Shown here: positions 41,243 to 50,386 of the stretch, piece after piece
Layout of the letters: each line of letters starts with the position of its first letter
Position numbering within the stretch: the stretch's first letter is position 1
Assembly: GCF_030814655.1 (NCBI RefSeq)
Contig: NZ_JAUSVK010000001.1
Location: forward strand, 4,781,001 to 4,845,000
DNA from: Labrys monachus
GTDB taxonomy: Bacteria > Pseudomonadota > Alphaproteobacteria > Rhizobiales > Labraceae
Direction of reading: 5' to 3'
Length of the DNA: 64,000 nt
The notes under the pieces: generated by a model
The model's database searches: none
What the model was told of the DNA's origin: nothing
What the model saw: only the letters and a program-made list of their open reading frames with translations
Made by a program: the position numbers and the translations under genes

Positions 41243-41569
41243 ATGAAGCGAATTGTGTTTTCTCTATTTCTGGCGTTGATTTCTGCGTCTCCCGCCGCTG
41301 CGTTCGGCAGCCATGCAGGCATGGGCGGCGGCCATCTCGGCGGTCACGCCGGCGGCCCGATCATGCGGGTCCATCCGGGTGGCAGCATGGGAGGGGCCGA
41401 AGCCAATGCGACCCAGGCGATGCATCATCCTATCCGTCACGACCACCGGCGCCGTTTCTGGTTCAGTGCGGACAACGAAGGCATGTCCTCCAATGGACTT
41501 GTCCCGGCCAGCGATTGCCGCCGGCTCCGCCAGCATATGCATTGGAGGAAAGTCTGCACGCAGCCGTGA
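41243..41569 (+). CDS. Small secreted Gly/His-rich protein
   Basis: 108 residues. A clear Sec signal peptide MKRIVFSLFLALISASPAAA is followed by a Gly/His/Met-rich stretch (GSHAGMGGGHLGGHAGGP) and a C-terminal part with two Cys, DCRRLRQHMHWRKVC. The His and Met residues could bind metal. No family recognised. It stands alone. Composition supports a real exported protein. Confidence 0.6.
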   Translation: MKRIVFSLFLALISASPAAAFGSHAGMGGGHLGGHAGGPIMRVHPGGSMGGAEANATQAMHHPIRHDHRRRFWFSADNEGMSSNGLVPASDCRRLRQHMHWRKVCTQP

Positions 41570-41715
41570 AGGACGCGATTGCGCCGGCCGACCGCTGATC
41601 GGCCGGCGCTCCTCCCCCTTCGATGTGAGTTGAACCGCGTGTCGGCGCCCGATGGCGCATCGCGACGCCGAGGACGGCAAACGGCGATGGGGCCGGCGAC
41701 GGGCGCCGGCCCGTT

Positions 41716-41982
41716 TCACGCCACTTCGAGCACGGCGAAGACGGCCCCCTCGGCGAGACGGCCGATGATGTGGGGATCGCTGCGCAGGGCTTCTGCCGTT
41801 CGCGGCGCCGGGCGTTCCAGGCCCGTCGTCTCCGACAGGCCCACCCATTCGCTGAGGGCGGCGCCCGCCTTGCGAATGGCTTCGTTTTCCGTTTCGCCTA
41901 TCGCGGCGCATCCCGGGCAGTCCGGAACATGGACGTCGTAGGCACCTTCCATCCGGTCAACGATCGCTATGAACTTCGTCAT
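41716..41982 (-). CDS. HicB-like antitoxin-family protein (no HicA found)
   Basis: 88 residues from the ATG at 41982. The N-terminal part FIAIVDRMEGAYDVHVPDCPGCAAIGETENEAIRKAGAALSEWV has the HicB degenerate RNase-H-like pattern (VPDCPGC...G.T.EEA). The usual C-terminal DNA-binding helix domain is not evident, and no HicA toxin of about 60-80 residues lies on either side. The frame is open upstream but with non-coding composition. It may be a solitary regulator. Confidence 0.75.
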   Translation of the reverse strand: MTKFIAIVDRMEGAYDVHVPDCPGCAAIGETENEAIRKAGAALSEWVGLSETTGLERPAPRTAEALRSDPHIIGRLAEGAVFAVLEVA

Positions 41983-43096
41983 GATGCGAATCCCTGTCTG
42001 TTGGCATAGGGCGTCGGGTGCTCCCGGTCCGGCGTGTCGGGACAGTCTTTCCGGACAAGGCTGATACGCATTCATAACTGGGTCGGGCAGCGGCCCGGAC
42101 GGCTGCGGCGTCCGCTGCAGCCTCCGGCGCGAAGACCGGCCGGCCAAGCGCGGTAGCATACTCCGGCATCTTCCTCCGTCAACACCGTCGCCGATCCTCT
42201 CGATCGCCCCGCGAACGCGCGGCCCCGAGATCGGCCGGTGTGCCCAGCCCGCGCTTTCGATAGAGAGAAACCTTGCCGATTTGATGGCGGGCGGGTTCGG
42301 CGCACTCTTCACCGGCCGGCGCTTCAGAACGCCACATAATAGAAGGCCACACCGAGGAGGAAGAGGATCAAGACCGTGAGCATGGCGACGCGTCCGCATT
42401 AAAAGAGCCGCGCAGCGTAGGGCAGACGGGTTTCGCCCGTTTTTCCGCAAAAAGGCGAGGCCTGCCTCAATCAGGCGGGATGCCGCGCCGACCGCTCCTC
42501 GCCGCGTGAGCTCGTCGGGCGGGATTTCGAAGAGTCCTTTCCCCGTCCGCGCCTAGCCGCGACGAGCCGCCCGGGACCGATCACCGGCGCCCCGCCTCGG
42601 CGGCCCCGCATCCGTTCGCGCCATGCTGCGGTGGCAGGCTGTGGGTCTCTGACGCCGCGTCCCGCCGGATCGGATCAAATGGCCTTCCCGGCACGGCGAC
42701 GCGGCTCCGCCGATCGCCCGTCGCCCGTTCGGGCCGGGAGCGCGCCCCTGCCTGCTGGACGTCACCTGTTCGTTCCCCAGACCTTGGACCGACCGAGAAA
42801 CGGGGCGTGGTGAGTTTTCATCGCCTGGTCCTCGCCCCCCAACCTGGGCCAGTGCTTAAATGGCCCGTCCGAACGTTCAAAACTGCGACAAAATGAGGCA
42901 AGAATCGTAATTTCGATCGACGAATGTGGCTTTAATCTGTCACAGATATATCGACTATACGTATACGCCCTGATGCTTGCCAAAATTTTTATCATAGTAC
43001 AGCGAGAAATATTCGTATTTTCAGCTATCAATACTCAAATTAAAAAACGTTAATTTTACACATGCCGCCTGTAAAGCTGTTGCTCTAAAATCACAG
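41983..43096. other. Long gene-poor region
   Basis: About 1.1 kb. The first 850 bases are GC-rich with no supported gene except a possible 19-residue peptide. From about 42870 to 43060 the DNA is strongly AT-rich and includes the perfect palindrome TATACGTATA (42956-42965) and runs of A and T, ending at an orphan terminator. Confidence 0.45.
42324..42383 (-). CDS. Possible 19-residue membrane peptide
   Basis: MLTVLILFLLGVAFYYVAF, a nearly pure hydrophobic helix closed by a stop codon, with a stop codon just before it in the same frame. There is no good ribosome site. It could be a true micropeptide or a chance frame. Confidence 0.25.
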   Translation of the reverse strand: MLTVLILFLLGVAFYYVAF

Positions 43097-43130
43097 ACTC
43101 CACGAAAAGCCTTGGTGGAGTCGTTTTTTC
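43097..43130 (+). terminator. Strong orphan terminator, possible small RNA 3' end
   Basis: GACTCCAC and GTGGAGTC form an 8-base perfect stem around an 11-base loop, followed by G and six T. The nearest plus-strand gene upstream ends more than 1.5 kb earlier, so the transcript it ends is probably a non-coding RNA starting in the AT-rich DNA near 42.9-43.05 kb. Confidence 0.7.
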
Positions 43131-43221
43131 TCACCAATCCCATTGCGTCACTTTCTGCAGGTGTTACAGCTTTCCCCGAGGTCGGGTTGACCATGTCTAA
43201 TGAAATGTCGGGGAGCTCACT

Positions 43222-43938
43222 ATGGCGCTGAAGAAGTCTATCCTTGTAATCTCGCTGTTGGCTGCAACAACGCTTTCCGCTCGCGCCGCTGATCTCGCGC
43301 CCCGGCCGGTGGAGCCGACTGCTCCTGAAGCGATGCCTTTCACCTGGACAGGTTTTTACGTCGGCTTGAACGCCGGCTACGGCGTGGGCTCTTCCAAGCT
43401 CACCGCGGGGGTTCCCGTTCCTGTTCCGCCGCCGTTTACGACGAGCGTCGGAGACTGGTCGTCAAACGGCGCCGTCGGCGGCGCCCAGGCCGGCTACAAT
43501 TATCAGTTCAACTCCTTCGTGGTCGGCGCCGAAATCGACGGCGATTTTTCGGGCATCTCCGGTGACCTGAACCTGCTGAACGCCGTCCGGGTCAAGACCG
43601 ATTCCCGCTGGCTCGCTTCGGCCCGCCTGCGTGCGGGCTTCGCCGTCGATCGCGCCCTGTTCTATGTGACGGGCGGCATCGCGGGCGGCGAAGTGAAGAA
43701 TTCCGTCAACGTCGTCTTCGCGCCCCAAGGGCTGTCGCAGAGCAAGACGGAGTGGGGCTGGACCGCGGGCCTCGGCATCGAATATGCGATCACCGACAAC
43801 TGGTCGGCCCGCCTCGAATATCGCCACGTCGACCTCGGCGACAGCACCCAGGCTTATTCCATCGCCAATGTGCCGTTCAGCCTCAAGTACAAGAACCAGT
43901 TCGACATCGGCACGGTGGGCGTGAACTACCGCTTCTGA
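43222..43938 (+). CDS. Outer-membrane beta-barrel protein (Omp25/Omp31-like)
   Basis: 238 residues from an ATG with GGGGAG seven bases upstream. Signal peptide MALKKSILVISLLAATTLSARAAD, then FTWTGFYVGLNAGYG, GGAQAGYNYQFNSFVVGAEID, SARLRAGFAVDRALFYVTGGIA, WTAGLGIEYAITDNWSARLEYRH and a C-terminal Phe (VNYRF). This is the pattern of the rhizobial and Brucella Omp25/31 family, eight-stranded barrels that support the outer membrane. It stands alone between two terminators. Confidence 0.9.
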   Translation: MALKKSILVISLLAATTLSARAADLAPRPVEPTAPEAMPFTWTGFYVGLNAGYGVGSSKLTAGVPVPVPPPFTTSVGDWSSNGAVGGAQAGYNYQFNSFVVGAEIDGDFSGISGDLNLLNAVRVKTDSRWLASARLRAGFAVDRALFYVTGGIAGGEVKNSVNVVFAPQGLSQSKTEWGWTAGLGIEYAITDNWSARLEYRHVDLGDSTQAYSIANVPFSLKYKNQFDIGTVGVNYRF

Positions 43939-43965
43939 TCCGTCCCGACCGTCCCGTCGACCTTT

Positions 43966-43990
43966 GCGCCGCCCTCCGGGGCGGCGCTTT
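43966..43990 (+). terminator. Terminator of the Omp gene
   Basis: GCGCCGCC and GGCGGCGC form an 8-base stem with a six-base loop, followed by TTT, 28 bases after the stop codon. Confidence 0.75.
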
Positions 43991-44152
43991 CGTTCGGCCT
44001 CGCCGCCGCAGCGCTCCGACAGCGGTTCAACCGGCGGAGTTCCTGCAACCAAATCGCCTTTCCCGCCGTTTGTCCTGAAAACCCCTGTGCGCCGCCGCCG
44101 CGGCTGCTATATCGCTGCAGGGGGCACCGGGCTCGAACCAATGGAGGCGATC

Positions 44153-44626
44153 ATGCGGCGGATCCTGGCGGCATTACTGGCAAGCGGCCTGGTGTCTGCG
44201 CCGGCTTTGGCGGCACCCAAGACCCTGACGACCAGAATCGTCGATTACGGCGACATGCGTTGCGCCTTCGCCGTCAAGCGCCACGAGGCGATGGACAGCC
44301 ACATCATCGCCTGGGCCGACGGTTTCATCGACGGCTATACCAGGTGGGGCAAGGCCGGCGAGGCCGCCGAGCATCAGGCCGGCGCCCGCGGGCCGGAGGA
44401 ACTGAACGACGCCACCATCCTGCGCGAGCATCTGCGCGGCTATTGCATCAAGCACCGCAACCGATCGGTGCTGGCGGCCGTGCTGGCGATACTGCACCAC
44501 CCGCATGCGGGCGTAACGAGCCCTGCACTGCCGTCTCGCCCCAATTCACAGCCCAAGGCGCAGGCTCCCGCCAAGAATCCGGCGCAACCGAAGCTCCAGC
44601 CAAAGATCCCTGCACAGCCGCAGTAG
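44153..44626 (+). CDS. Exported HdeA/HdeB-like protein with Pro/Ala/Lys tail
   Basis: 157 residues from the ATG at 44153, which has GGAGG six bases upstream. Signal peptide of about 22 residues (LLASGLVSAPALAA). The core has MRCAFAVKRHEAMDSHIIAWADGFIDGY and, later, LREHLRGYCIKHRNRSVLAAV; the two Cys, the WADGF word and the helical pattern resemble HdeA-type acid-stress chaperones. The tail is a Pro/Gln/Lys-rich low-complexity segment (about residues 120-157). The HdeA link is my inference; the protein is longer than classic HdeA (about 110 residues). Confidence 0.6.
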   Translation: MRRILAALLASGLVSAPALAAPKTLTTRIVDYGDMRCAFAVKRHEAMDSHIIAWADGFIDGYTRWGKAGEAAEHQAGARGPEELNDATILREHLRGYCIKHRNRSVLAAVLAILHHPHAGVTSPALPSRPNSQPKAQAPAKNPAQPKLQPKIPAQPQ

Positions 44627-44632
44627 CGCCGA

Positions 44633-44734
44633 TAGCGTCTTCCAGAAAAGCTGATCGACTTTTCGACCAAGAAAATGACTTGAAACACTTAGTTGGAGAA
44701 GAATTGCGTTCCTATCGAATCGCAATTCTTCTCC
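44633..44734 (+). repeat. Dispersed intergenic repeat, copy B, with 14-bp hairpin
   Basis: Begins TAGCGTCTTCCAGAAAAG, contains TGATCGACTTTTCGACCAAG, and ends in a perfect inverted repeat: GGAGAAGAATTGCG (44695-44708) and CGCAATTCTTCTCC (44721-44734) around a 12-base loop. It is the most complete of three copies seen (others at 7.15 and 40.9 kb) and starts directly after the HdeA-like gene, where it may also stop transcription. Confidence 0.8.
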
Positions 44735-45002
44735 AGCGGATATTCCATCCAAGCGATGCAGGCCAAGGGTGGGCGGATGCGGGAGCGTTCGGCCGGCAGC
44801 CCCTTGCCGCGGTGAACCTCCGGCGGGGCGGTGCCATCCCCTCTGTCCCGCGGGTACCGGGCCGTGCATGACGACCCGCCAGACGCACCATGGGCGCTGC
44901 CGAGGACGAGGCGGGCCGAATCCATCTCGTCTGCCATCATGGATACCCCCGCACAGGCGGGGCCTGCACCCGGAACCGTCACACTGCCTTCATTTTGGGC
45001 TC

Positions 45003-45031
45003 TTGACTTGACTGCGATCTCCCCATTTAAT
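45003..45031 (+). promoter_or_regulatory. Probable sigma-70 promoter of frcR
   Basis: TTGACT, 17 bases, TTTAAT: a near-consensus -35/-10 pair about 67 bases before the frcR start. The -10 overlaps an imperfect palindrome TTTAATCA-N7-TGAATTAA (45026-45048) that may be an operator for autoregulation by the ROK protein. Confidence 0.55.
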
Positions 45032-45097
45032 CAGCATCAATGAATTAAGAGGCGCCGCGGCATCGTCCCGGCACCCTGGAGGAAATCTGGAGAGGCA

Positions 45098-46351
45098 ATG
45101 GCATCCGGGCCCACGGCGGAGCGTGGACTGACGTCCGCGCGCATCCGCCACTATCATTACCGCATCGTCCTGCAGCGTCTTCGCCGCCTTCGCGAAGCGT
45201 CCAAGGCCGATCTGGCGCGGGCCGCCAACCTCACCAACACGGCGATCGGCGAAATCGTGGCGGACCTGCGGGGACTGGGGCTGATCTCGGTCATCGGCAA
45301 GCGTTATCAGGGCCAGCGCGGCCAGCCGGCGACCTTGCTGCGCCTGGAACCCACCGGAGCCTACGGCATCGGGGTCAGGATCGACCGCAACCGCATCGAG
45401 ACGGCGCTGGTCGATCTCGGCGGAAGACTGATCGACAAGCGGTCCCATTGCAAGGCGCTGCCGAGCCCGGAGGAGACGCTCGCGCTGGTGACGGCCGACG
45501 TCGAGGCGCTGCATGCGCATGCCGACAGCCTTTCCCCCGGCCGCGTGCTCGGCATCGGCCTCGCCCAGCCCTATAATCTCGGCGCCTGGCTCGACCGGCT
45601 CCATCTCGATGGCCCCACGCTGGCGCTGTGGGACGATTTCGACTTCGCCGCGGCGCTGCGCGCATCGACCGGCCTCGACGTGCATGCCGAGAATGACGGC
45701 ACGGCGGCCGCCATTGCTGAACTCTTCTACGGCTTCGGCCGGGAATCGGACGATTTCGTCTATTTCTTCATCGGGCCGGCTGTCGGCGGCGGCGTGGTGC
45801 TGGCGGGCGATTATCGCCGCGGCATCGGCGGCAATGCCGGCGACGTCGCCATGCTGCCGGTGCCGGCCTCACGCCTGCCTTCCGCACCGCCGCCCTCGGG
45901 TCCCTACGACATCCTGCTGGCCCGTGCCTCGATCGCGGCCCTGATGCGCCATCTGGCCTGGCGCGGCCATGCCGTCGCCCGGCTTTCCGACCTGCCCGCC
46001 GCCATCGAGGCCTGCCCGGACGGGTTCGAGGAATGGCTGGCCGATTGCGTCGAGGCGCTCGTCGGGCCGGTTCTCTCGGCACAGGCCCTGCTGGACGTGC
46101 CCAATGTCGTCCTCGACGGCGACCTCGGCACGCCGATCATGGAGGAGATCGCCAGGCGCCTGCGCATCGCCCTCGTCGCGGCGATACCGGAGGCGCGCAG
46201 CGCGCCCGTCCTGCGGCTCGGCACCTTCGGTTCCAACGCCCACGCGCTCGGCGCCGCGAGCCTGCCGCTCTTCATCGATTTCGCCCCGCGGGCCACCGTG
46301 CTGGACAATGCCCGACCCGTGACCCCGAAAGGCGAGGCCCATGCGCATTGA
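45098..46351 (+). CDS. frcR: ROK family transcriptional regulator of the fructose operon
   Basis: 417 residues. An N-terminal winged helix ([35 protein letters not shown]) is joined to a ROK sugar-kinase-like domain ([69 protein letters not shown]). ROK repressors sense a sugar or sugar phosphate. The gene lies 167 bases upstream of frcB on the same strand, the order found in Sinorhizobium. GGAG is upstream of the ATG. Confidence 0.85.
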   Translation: MASGPTAERGLTSARIRHYHYRIVLQRLRRLREASKADLARAANLTNTAIGEIVADLRGLGLISVIGKRYQGQRGQPATLLRLEPTGAYGIGVRIDRNRIETALVDLGGRLIDKRSHCKALPSPEETLALVTADVEALHAHADSLSPGRVLGIGLAQPYNLGAWLDRLHLDGPTLALWDDFDFAAALRASTGLDVHAENDGTAAAIAELFYGFGRESDDFVYFFIGPAVGGGVVLAGDYRRGIGGNAGDVAMLPVPASRLPSAPPPSGPYDILLARASIAALMRHLAWRGHAVARLSDLPAAIEACPDGFEEWLADCVEALVGPVLSAQALLDVPNVVLDGDLGTPIMEEIARRLRIALVAAIPEARSAPVLRLGTFGSNAHALGAASLPLFIDFAPRATVLDNARPVTPKGEAHAH

Positions 46352-46518
46352 CAGCTCTGCTGCAGGAACGCGGCGACGGCGGCCCGGGGCGCCTGGATGA
46401 CGCGGAGCCCTCGAAGCGGTTTCCGGCAAGGACGAAATTCCGGCGAAGGAGCGAAGATCCGGAGCCTGGATGCCAAGACATCGGCGCAGAAGCGGCGATG
46501 AACAAACGGGAGGACTAC

Positions 46519-47541
46519 ATGGTAGGGAAAACGATCAAGACGCTGCTGGCGGGCGCCGCCGCCCTCGCGCTGATGGCCGGTTCGGCCTCCGCCGCCGACA
46601 TCATCGGCCTCATCACCAAGACCAACAACAATCCCTATTTCGTCAAGATGAAGGAAGGCGCCGAGGCCAAGGCCAAGGAACTCGGCGTCACCCTGCAGAG
46701 CTTCGCCGGCAAGTTCGACGGCGACAATGACAGCCAGGTCGACGCCATCGAGAGCCTGATCGCCGCCGGGGCGAAGGGCTTCATGATCGTGCCGAGCGAT
46801 TCCTCGGCCATCGTCCCGGCCGTGAAGAAGGCGCGCGACAACGGCCTCTTCGTCATCGTGCTCGACACCCCGCTCGATCCGATCGACGCCGCCGACGCGA
46901 CCTTCGCCACCGACAATTTCAAGGCCGGCGAACTGATCGGCCAGTGGGCCAACAAGACGATGGGCGACAAGGCCAAGGATGCCCGCATCGCCTTCCTCGA
47001 CCTCGCCGCCAACCAGCCGACGGTCGACTATCTGCGCGACCAGGGCTTCATGAAGGGCTTCGGCATCGACATCAAGGATCCCAAGCACTACGGCGACGAG
47101 GACGACAAGCGCATCGTCGGCCATGATGTCACCGCCGGCGCCGAGGAAGGCGGCCGCACCGCCATGGAAAACCTGCTGCAGAAGGATCCCTCGATCAATC
47201 TCGTCTACACGATCAACGAACCGTCGGCGGCCGGCGGCTACGAGGCGCTGAAGGCGGCCGGCAAGACCAAGGACGTCCTCGTCGTCTCCATCGACGGCGG
47301 CTGCCCCGGCGTGACCAACGTCAAGGACGGCAAGATCGGTGCGACCTCGCAGCAATATCCCCTGCTGATGGCCTCGATGGGCCTGGAGGCGATCGAGACC
47401 TTCATCAAGACCGGCAAGAAGCCGGCCAACACGCCCGGCCTCAACTTCTTCGATACCGGCGCCGTGCTGGTGACCGACAAGCCGGTCGAAGGCGTCCCCT
47501 CGATCAGCGTCGACGAAGGCCTGAAGAAGTGCTGGGGCTGA
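46519..47541 (+). CDS. frcB: Fructose ABC transporter, substrate-binding protein
   Basis: 340 residues from the ATG at 46519, with GGGAGG five bases upstream; an ATG at 46498 is also in frame. Signal peptide to ASAAD (about residue 26). The mature part runs [76 protein letters not shown] and ends in LKKCWG, the FrcB pattern. It binds fructose (and in the rhizobial system also mannose and ribose). Highly similar throughout to FrcB as I remember it. Confidence 0.87.
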   Translation: MVGKTIKTLLAGAAALALMAGSASAADIIGLITKTNNNPYFVKMKEGAEAKAKELGVTLQSFAGKFDGDNDSQVDAIESLIAAGAKGFMIVPSDSSAIVPAVKKARDNGLFVIVLDTPLDPIDAADATFATDNFKAGELIGQWANKTMGDKAKDARIAFLDLAANQPTVDYLRDQGFMKGFGIDIKDPKHYGDEDDKRIVGHDVTAGAEEGGRTAMENLLQKDPSINLVYTINEPSAAGGYEALKAAGKTKDVLVVSIDGGCPGVTNVKDGKIGATSQQYPLLMASMGLEAIETFIKTGKKPANTPGLNFFDTGAVLVTDKPVEGVPSISVDEGLKKCWG

Positions 47542-47565
47542 TCGCGACCTAGCCTTCGGGACACG

Positions 47566-47595
47566 GTATCGGCGGCCGGGAGCTGCCGCCGATAC
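47566..47595 (+). terminator. 11-bp hairpin between frcB and frcC
   Basis: GTATCGGCGGC and GCCGCCGATAC pair perfectly around an eight-base loop, 24 bases after the frcB stop. Like the hairpin after the other binding-protein gene, it probably limits read-through or protects the frcB mRNA. Confidence 0.65.
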
Positions 47596-47667
47596 GCCGG
47601 TCGGCGGATTGCGCCGGGGCATCCCGGTCCGCCTTCGCCATTTCATCCGCACGAGAGACCGACAGCC

Positions 47668-48753
47668 ATGAGCGACCAGCAGAGACACCCGACCGGGCCT
47701 GCCGAATTCGAGAAGGGGATCGCCAACGCGGCCGTCGATGTCGCCTCCTTCGAGGAAGATGCCAAATCCCCCCTCGACCGCCTGCAGCATTTCCTGCATT
47801 CCTATCCGACGTCGATCCCCTTCATCGTCCTGCTGATCGGCTTCGCGGCATTCAGCCTCTATGTCGGGCCGCGCTTCTATTCGCCCTTCAATCTCGGCCT
47901 GGTGGTCCAGCAGGTCACTGTGATCGCCATCCTCGGCGTGGCGCAGACGCTGGTGATCCTCACGGCCGGCATCGACCTGTCGGTCGGCGCCATCATGATC
48001 CTGTCGCATGTGGTGATGGGCAAGCTGGCGATCGATGCGGGCCTGCCCGTGCCCATCGCCTTCACGCTCGGCCTCCTCACCGGCCTCGTCTGCGGCGCCG
48101 TCAACGGCGCCCTCATCACCTTCCTCGAACTGCCGCCCTTCATCGCCACCCTCGGCACCTGGAACGTCTTCGCCGCGCTCAACCTGTGGTATTCCAACAG
48201 CCAGACCATCCGGCCGGACGACCTGGAGACCAAGGCGCCGTTCCTGCGCATGATGGGCTGGCCGCTCTCCTTCGGCGGCCGGGACATCCTGACGCTCGGC
48301 GCGGTGCTGATGATCGCCGTCGCCATCGTGATCTGGTACGTCCTCAACCGCACGGCCTTCGGCCGGCACATCCTGGCGACCGGCGACGACGCCGAGGCGG
48401 CGCGCCTGGCCGGCATCCGCACCAAGGCCGCCCTCTTCGCGGTCTACACGATCTGCGGCCTGATCTGCGCCGTCGCGGGCTGGGCGCTGATCGGGCGCGT
48501 CGGGGCCGTCAGCCCGAATTCGAGCCAGACCGCCAATCTCGATTCCATCACCGCCGTGGTCATCGGCGGCACCAGCCTCTTCGGCGGGCGCGGCTCGATC
48601 GTCGGCACGCTCGTCGGCGCCGTCATCGTCGGCCTGTTCTCCAGCGGCATCAAGCTCGCCGGGCTCGACGTGCTCTGGCAGGTTTTCGCCGTCGGCTGCC
48701 TCATCATCGTCGCCGTCGCCATCGACCAGTGGATCCGCAAGGTGTCAGCATGA
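47668..48753 (+). CDS. frcC: Fructose ABC transporter, permease
   Basis: 361 residues. A cytoplasmic N-terminal part of about 48 residues precedes 8-10 membrane segments; LTAGIDLSVGAIMILS and VIGGTSLFGGRGSIVGT are the CUT2 permease motifs. The N-terminal extension (LQHFLHSYPTSIPF) is typical of FrcC. FrcA overlaps the stop by four bases. Confidence 0.87.
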   Translation: MSDQQRHPTGPAEFEKGIANAAVDVASFEEDAKSPLDRLQHFLHSYPTSIPFIVLLIGFAAFSLYVGPRFYSPFNLGLVVQQVTVIAILGVAQTLVILTAGIDLSVGAIMILSHVVMGKLAIDAGLPVPIAFTLGLLTGLVCGAVNGALITFLELPPFIATLGTWNVFAALNLWYSNSQTIRPDDLETKAPFLRMMGWPLSFGGRDILTLGAVLMIAVAIVIWYVLNRTAFGRHILATGDDAEAARLAGIRTKAALFAVYTICGLICAVAGWALIGRVGAVSPNSSQTANLDSITAVVIGGTSLFGGRGSIVGTLVGAVIVGLFSSGIKLAGLDVLWQVFAVGCLIIVAVAIDQWIRKVSA

Positions 48754-49562
48754 GCGCGCACAACAATCCCGCCGCCGCCCCGGCCTCGGCACAGCCCATC
48801 CTGCAGGCCCGCGGCCTGGTGAAACGCTATGGCCGGGTCACCGCCATGGACCACGCCGACTTCGACCTGCTGCCCGGCGAGATCCTCGCTGTCATCGGCG
48901 ACAACGGCGCCGGCAAATCCTCGCTGATCAAGGCCCTGGCGGGCGCCGTCATCCCCGATGCCGGCGAGATCCGCCTCGCGGGTACGCCGGTGCAGTTCCG
49001 CTCGCCGATCCAGGCGCGCGAGGCCGGCATCGAGACGGTCTATCAGAACCTCGCCCTCTCCCCTGCCCTCAGCATCGCCGACAACTTGTTTCTCGGGCGC
49101 GAGAAACGCTCGGCCGGCTTCCTCGGCAAGGTCTTCCGCAAGCTGGACCGGCGCGGCATGCAGGTCGAGGCACGCAAGGCGCTGTCCAATCTCGGGCTGA
49201 TGACCATCCAGAACATCAACCAGCCGGTCGAGACCCTGTCCGGCGGCCAGCGTCAGGGCGTGGCGGTCGCGCGCGCCGCCGCCTTCGGCAGCAGGGTCAT
49301 CATCATGGACGAGCCAACGGCGGCGCTCGGCGTGAAGGAATCGCGGCGGGTGCTCGAACTCATCCTCGACGTGCGCCGAAGGGGCATGCCGATCGTGCTG
49401 ATCAGCCACAACATGCCGCATGTGTTCGAAGTGGCGGACCGCATCCACATCCATCGGCTCGGCCGGCGGGTCGCGGTGATCCGGCCTTCGGACTACACCA
49501 TGTCCGATGCCGTCGCGATCATGACGGGAGCGATGAAGGCACCGGAAACGCTGGCGCAGTGA
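48750..49562 (+). CDS. frcA: Fructose ABC transporter, ATP-binding protein
   Basis: 270 residues from an ATG that overlaps the frcC stop (ATGA). A single nucleotide-binding domain, unlike the double ATPase of the other transporter here: Walker A GDNGAGKSS, signature LSGGQRQGVAVARA, Walker B VIIMDEPTAALG and a switch His in LISHNM. Single-domain size is the FrcA hallmark, and two copies would work in the transporter. The frcK kinase known from Sinorhizobium is not next to it. Confidence 0.87.
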   Translation: MSAHNNPAAAPASAQPILQARGLVKRYGRVTAMDHADFDLLPGEILAVIGDNGAGKSSLIKALAGAVIPDAGEIRLAGTPVQFRSPIQAREAGIETVYQNLALSPALSIADNLFLGREKRSAGFLGKVFRKLDRRGMQVEARKALSNLGLMTIQNINQPVETLSGGQRQGVAVARAAAFGSRVIIMDEPTAALGVKESRRVLELILDVRRRGMPIVLISHNMPHVFEVADRIHIHRLGRRVAVIRPSDYTMSDAVAIMTGAMKAPETLAQ

Positions 49563-49571
49563 CGAACGAAA

Positions 49572-49595
49572 GAGGCGGACCTTTCGGCCCGCCTC
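49572..49595. terminator. Terminator of the frc operon
   Basis: GAGGCGG and CCGCCTC form a 7-base stem with a ten-base loop, followed by CCCTT, ten bases after the frcA stop. A second hairpin, GCCGGC twice around six bases (49620-49637), may serve bioY from the other strand. Confidence 0.6.
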
Positions 49596-49650
49596 CCCTT
49601 CCTCTCATTCAGACAGCCCGCCGGCCCGAAAGCCGGCAGGACCACGAAGA

Positions 49651-50262
49651 TCAGCCGCGCAGCTTCGTCAGGCCGGCCCAGCTGGCACCGACGAGAGCGG
49701 CGCCCAGGGCCATCTTCACGAGATCGGCCAGCAGGAACGGCGCCACGCCGCCGAGCCAGGCGCGCTCGATGCCGACACCCATGCCGCCGCTGGCGAGCTG
49801 GGCGAGGAAGGCGAGCCAGGCGAAACCGAGCGCCAGCACGAGGATGTCGGCGGCGACCATGGCGGCGAACAGCGGCAGCACCCGGTTGCCCGTGCGCTCG
49901 GCGACGGCGCCGACGATGAAGGCCGCGATCGGATAGGCGATGAGATAGCCGCCCGTCGTGCCGAGGAAGTAGGCGGGACCGGCAGCTGCGCCGGCGAAGA
50001 CGGGCGCGCCGGCAAAGCCTGCGGCCAGATAGGCGAGCACGGTGGCCCCGCCCAGCCGAGCCCCGAAGGCGGCGCCGATCAGCGGCACGGCAAGCGTCTG
50101 CAGCGTCACCGGCACGGGCCAGAACGGCACCTGCACCTTGGCCGAGATCGTCAGCAGCGCCACGCCGGCGAGGACCAGCAGAATGGCGCGCAGCGCCGGG
50201 TTTGCCTTGGCCGGCCACAGGGCGGCAGCCAGCGTCGAAGTCGTGGGTTGCGCAACGCTCAT
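49651..50262 (-). CDS. bioY: Biotin transporter BioY (ECF S component)
   Basis: 203 residues from the ATG at 50262, with GGAG six bases upstream; a longer reading from 50319 starts in poor context. Six membrane segments, with the family words KVQVPFWPVPVTLQTLAVPLIGAAFG, GAPVFAGAAAGPAYFLGTTGGYLIAYP and LLADLVKMALGAAL. BioY binds biotin in the inner membrane. No bioM/bioN energising genes lie nearby, so it may work alone or with modules elsewhere. The shared 5' region lacks the BioR word TTATnnATAA as far as I see. Confidence 0.88.
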   Translation of the reverse strand: MSVAQPTTSTLAAALWPAKANPALRAILLVLAGVALLTISAKVQVPFWPVPVTLQTLAVPLIGAAFGARLGGATVLAYLAAGFAGAPVFAGAAAGPAYFLGTTGGYLIAYPIAAFIVGAVAERTGNRVLPLFAAMVAADILVLALGFAWLAFLAQLASGGMGVGIERAWLGGVAPFLLADLVKMALGAALVGASWAGLTKLRG

Positions 50263-50386
50263 CGAATTCTCCAAAAGCCAATCTGCCGAACTCGCCCGAG
50301 CAGGACGAAAGGCGGCCATGCCGCAACAGAAGCGTCAAACGCGGCAAAGAGCAAGAGGCCGGCGAGGCTTTTATCGCTTGCCCCGG

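Noticed and set aside
45904-48369. 821-codon minus-strand open frame opposite frcB and frcC
   Set aside because: Antisense to well-identified transporter genes.
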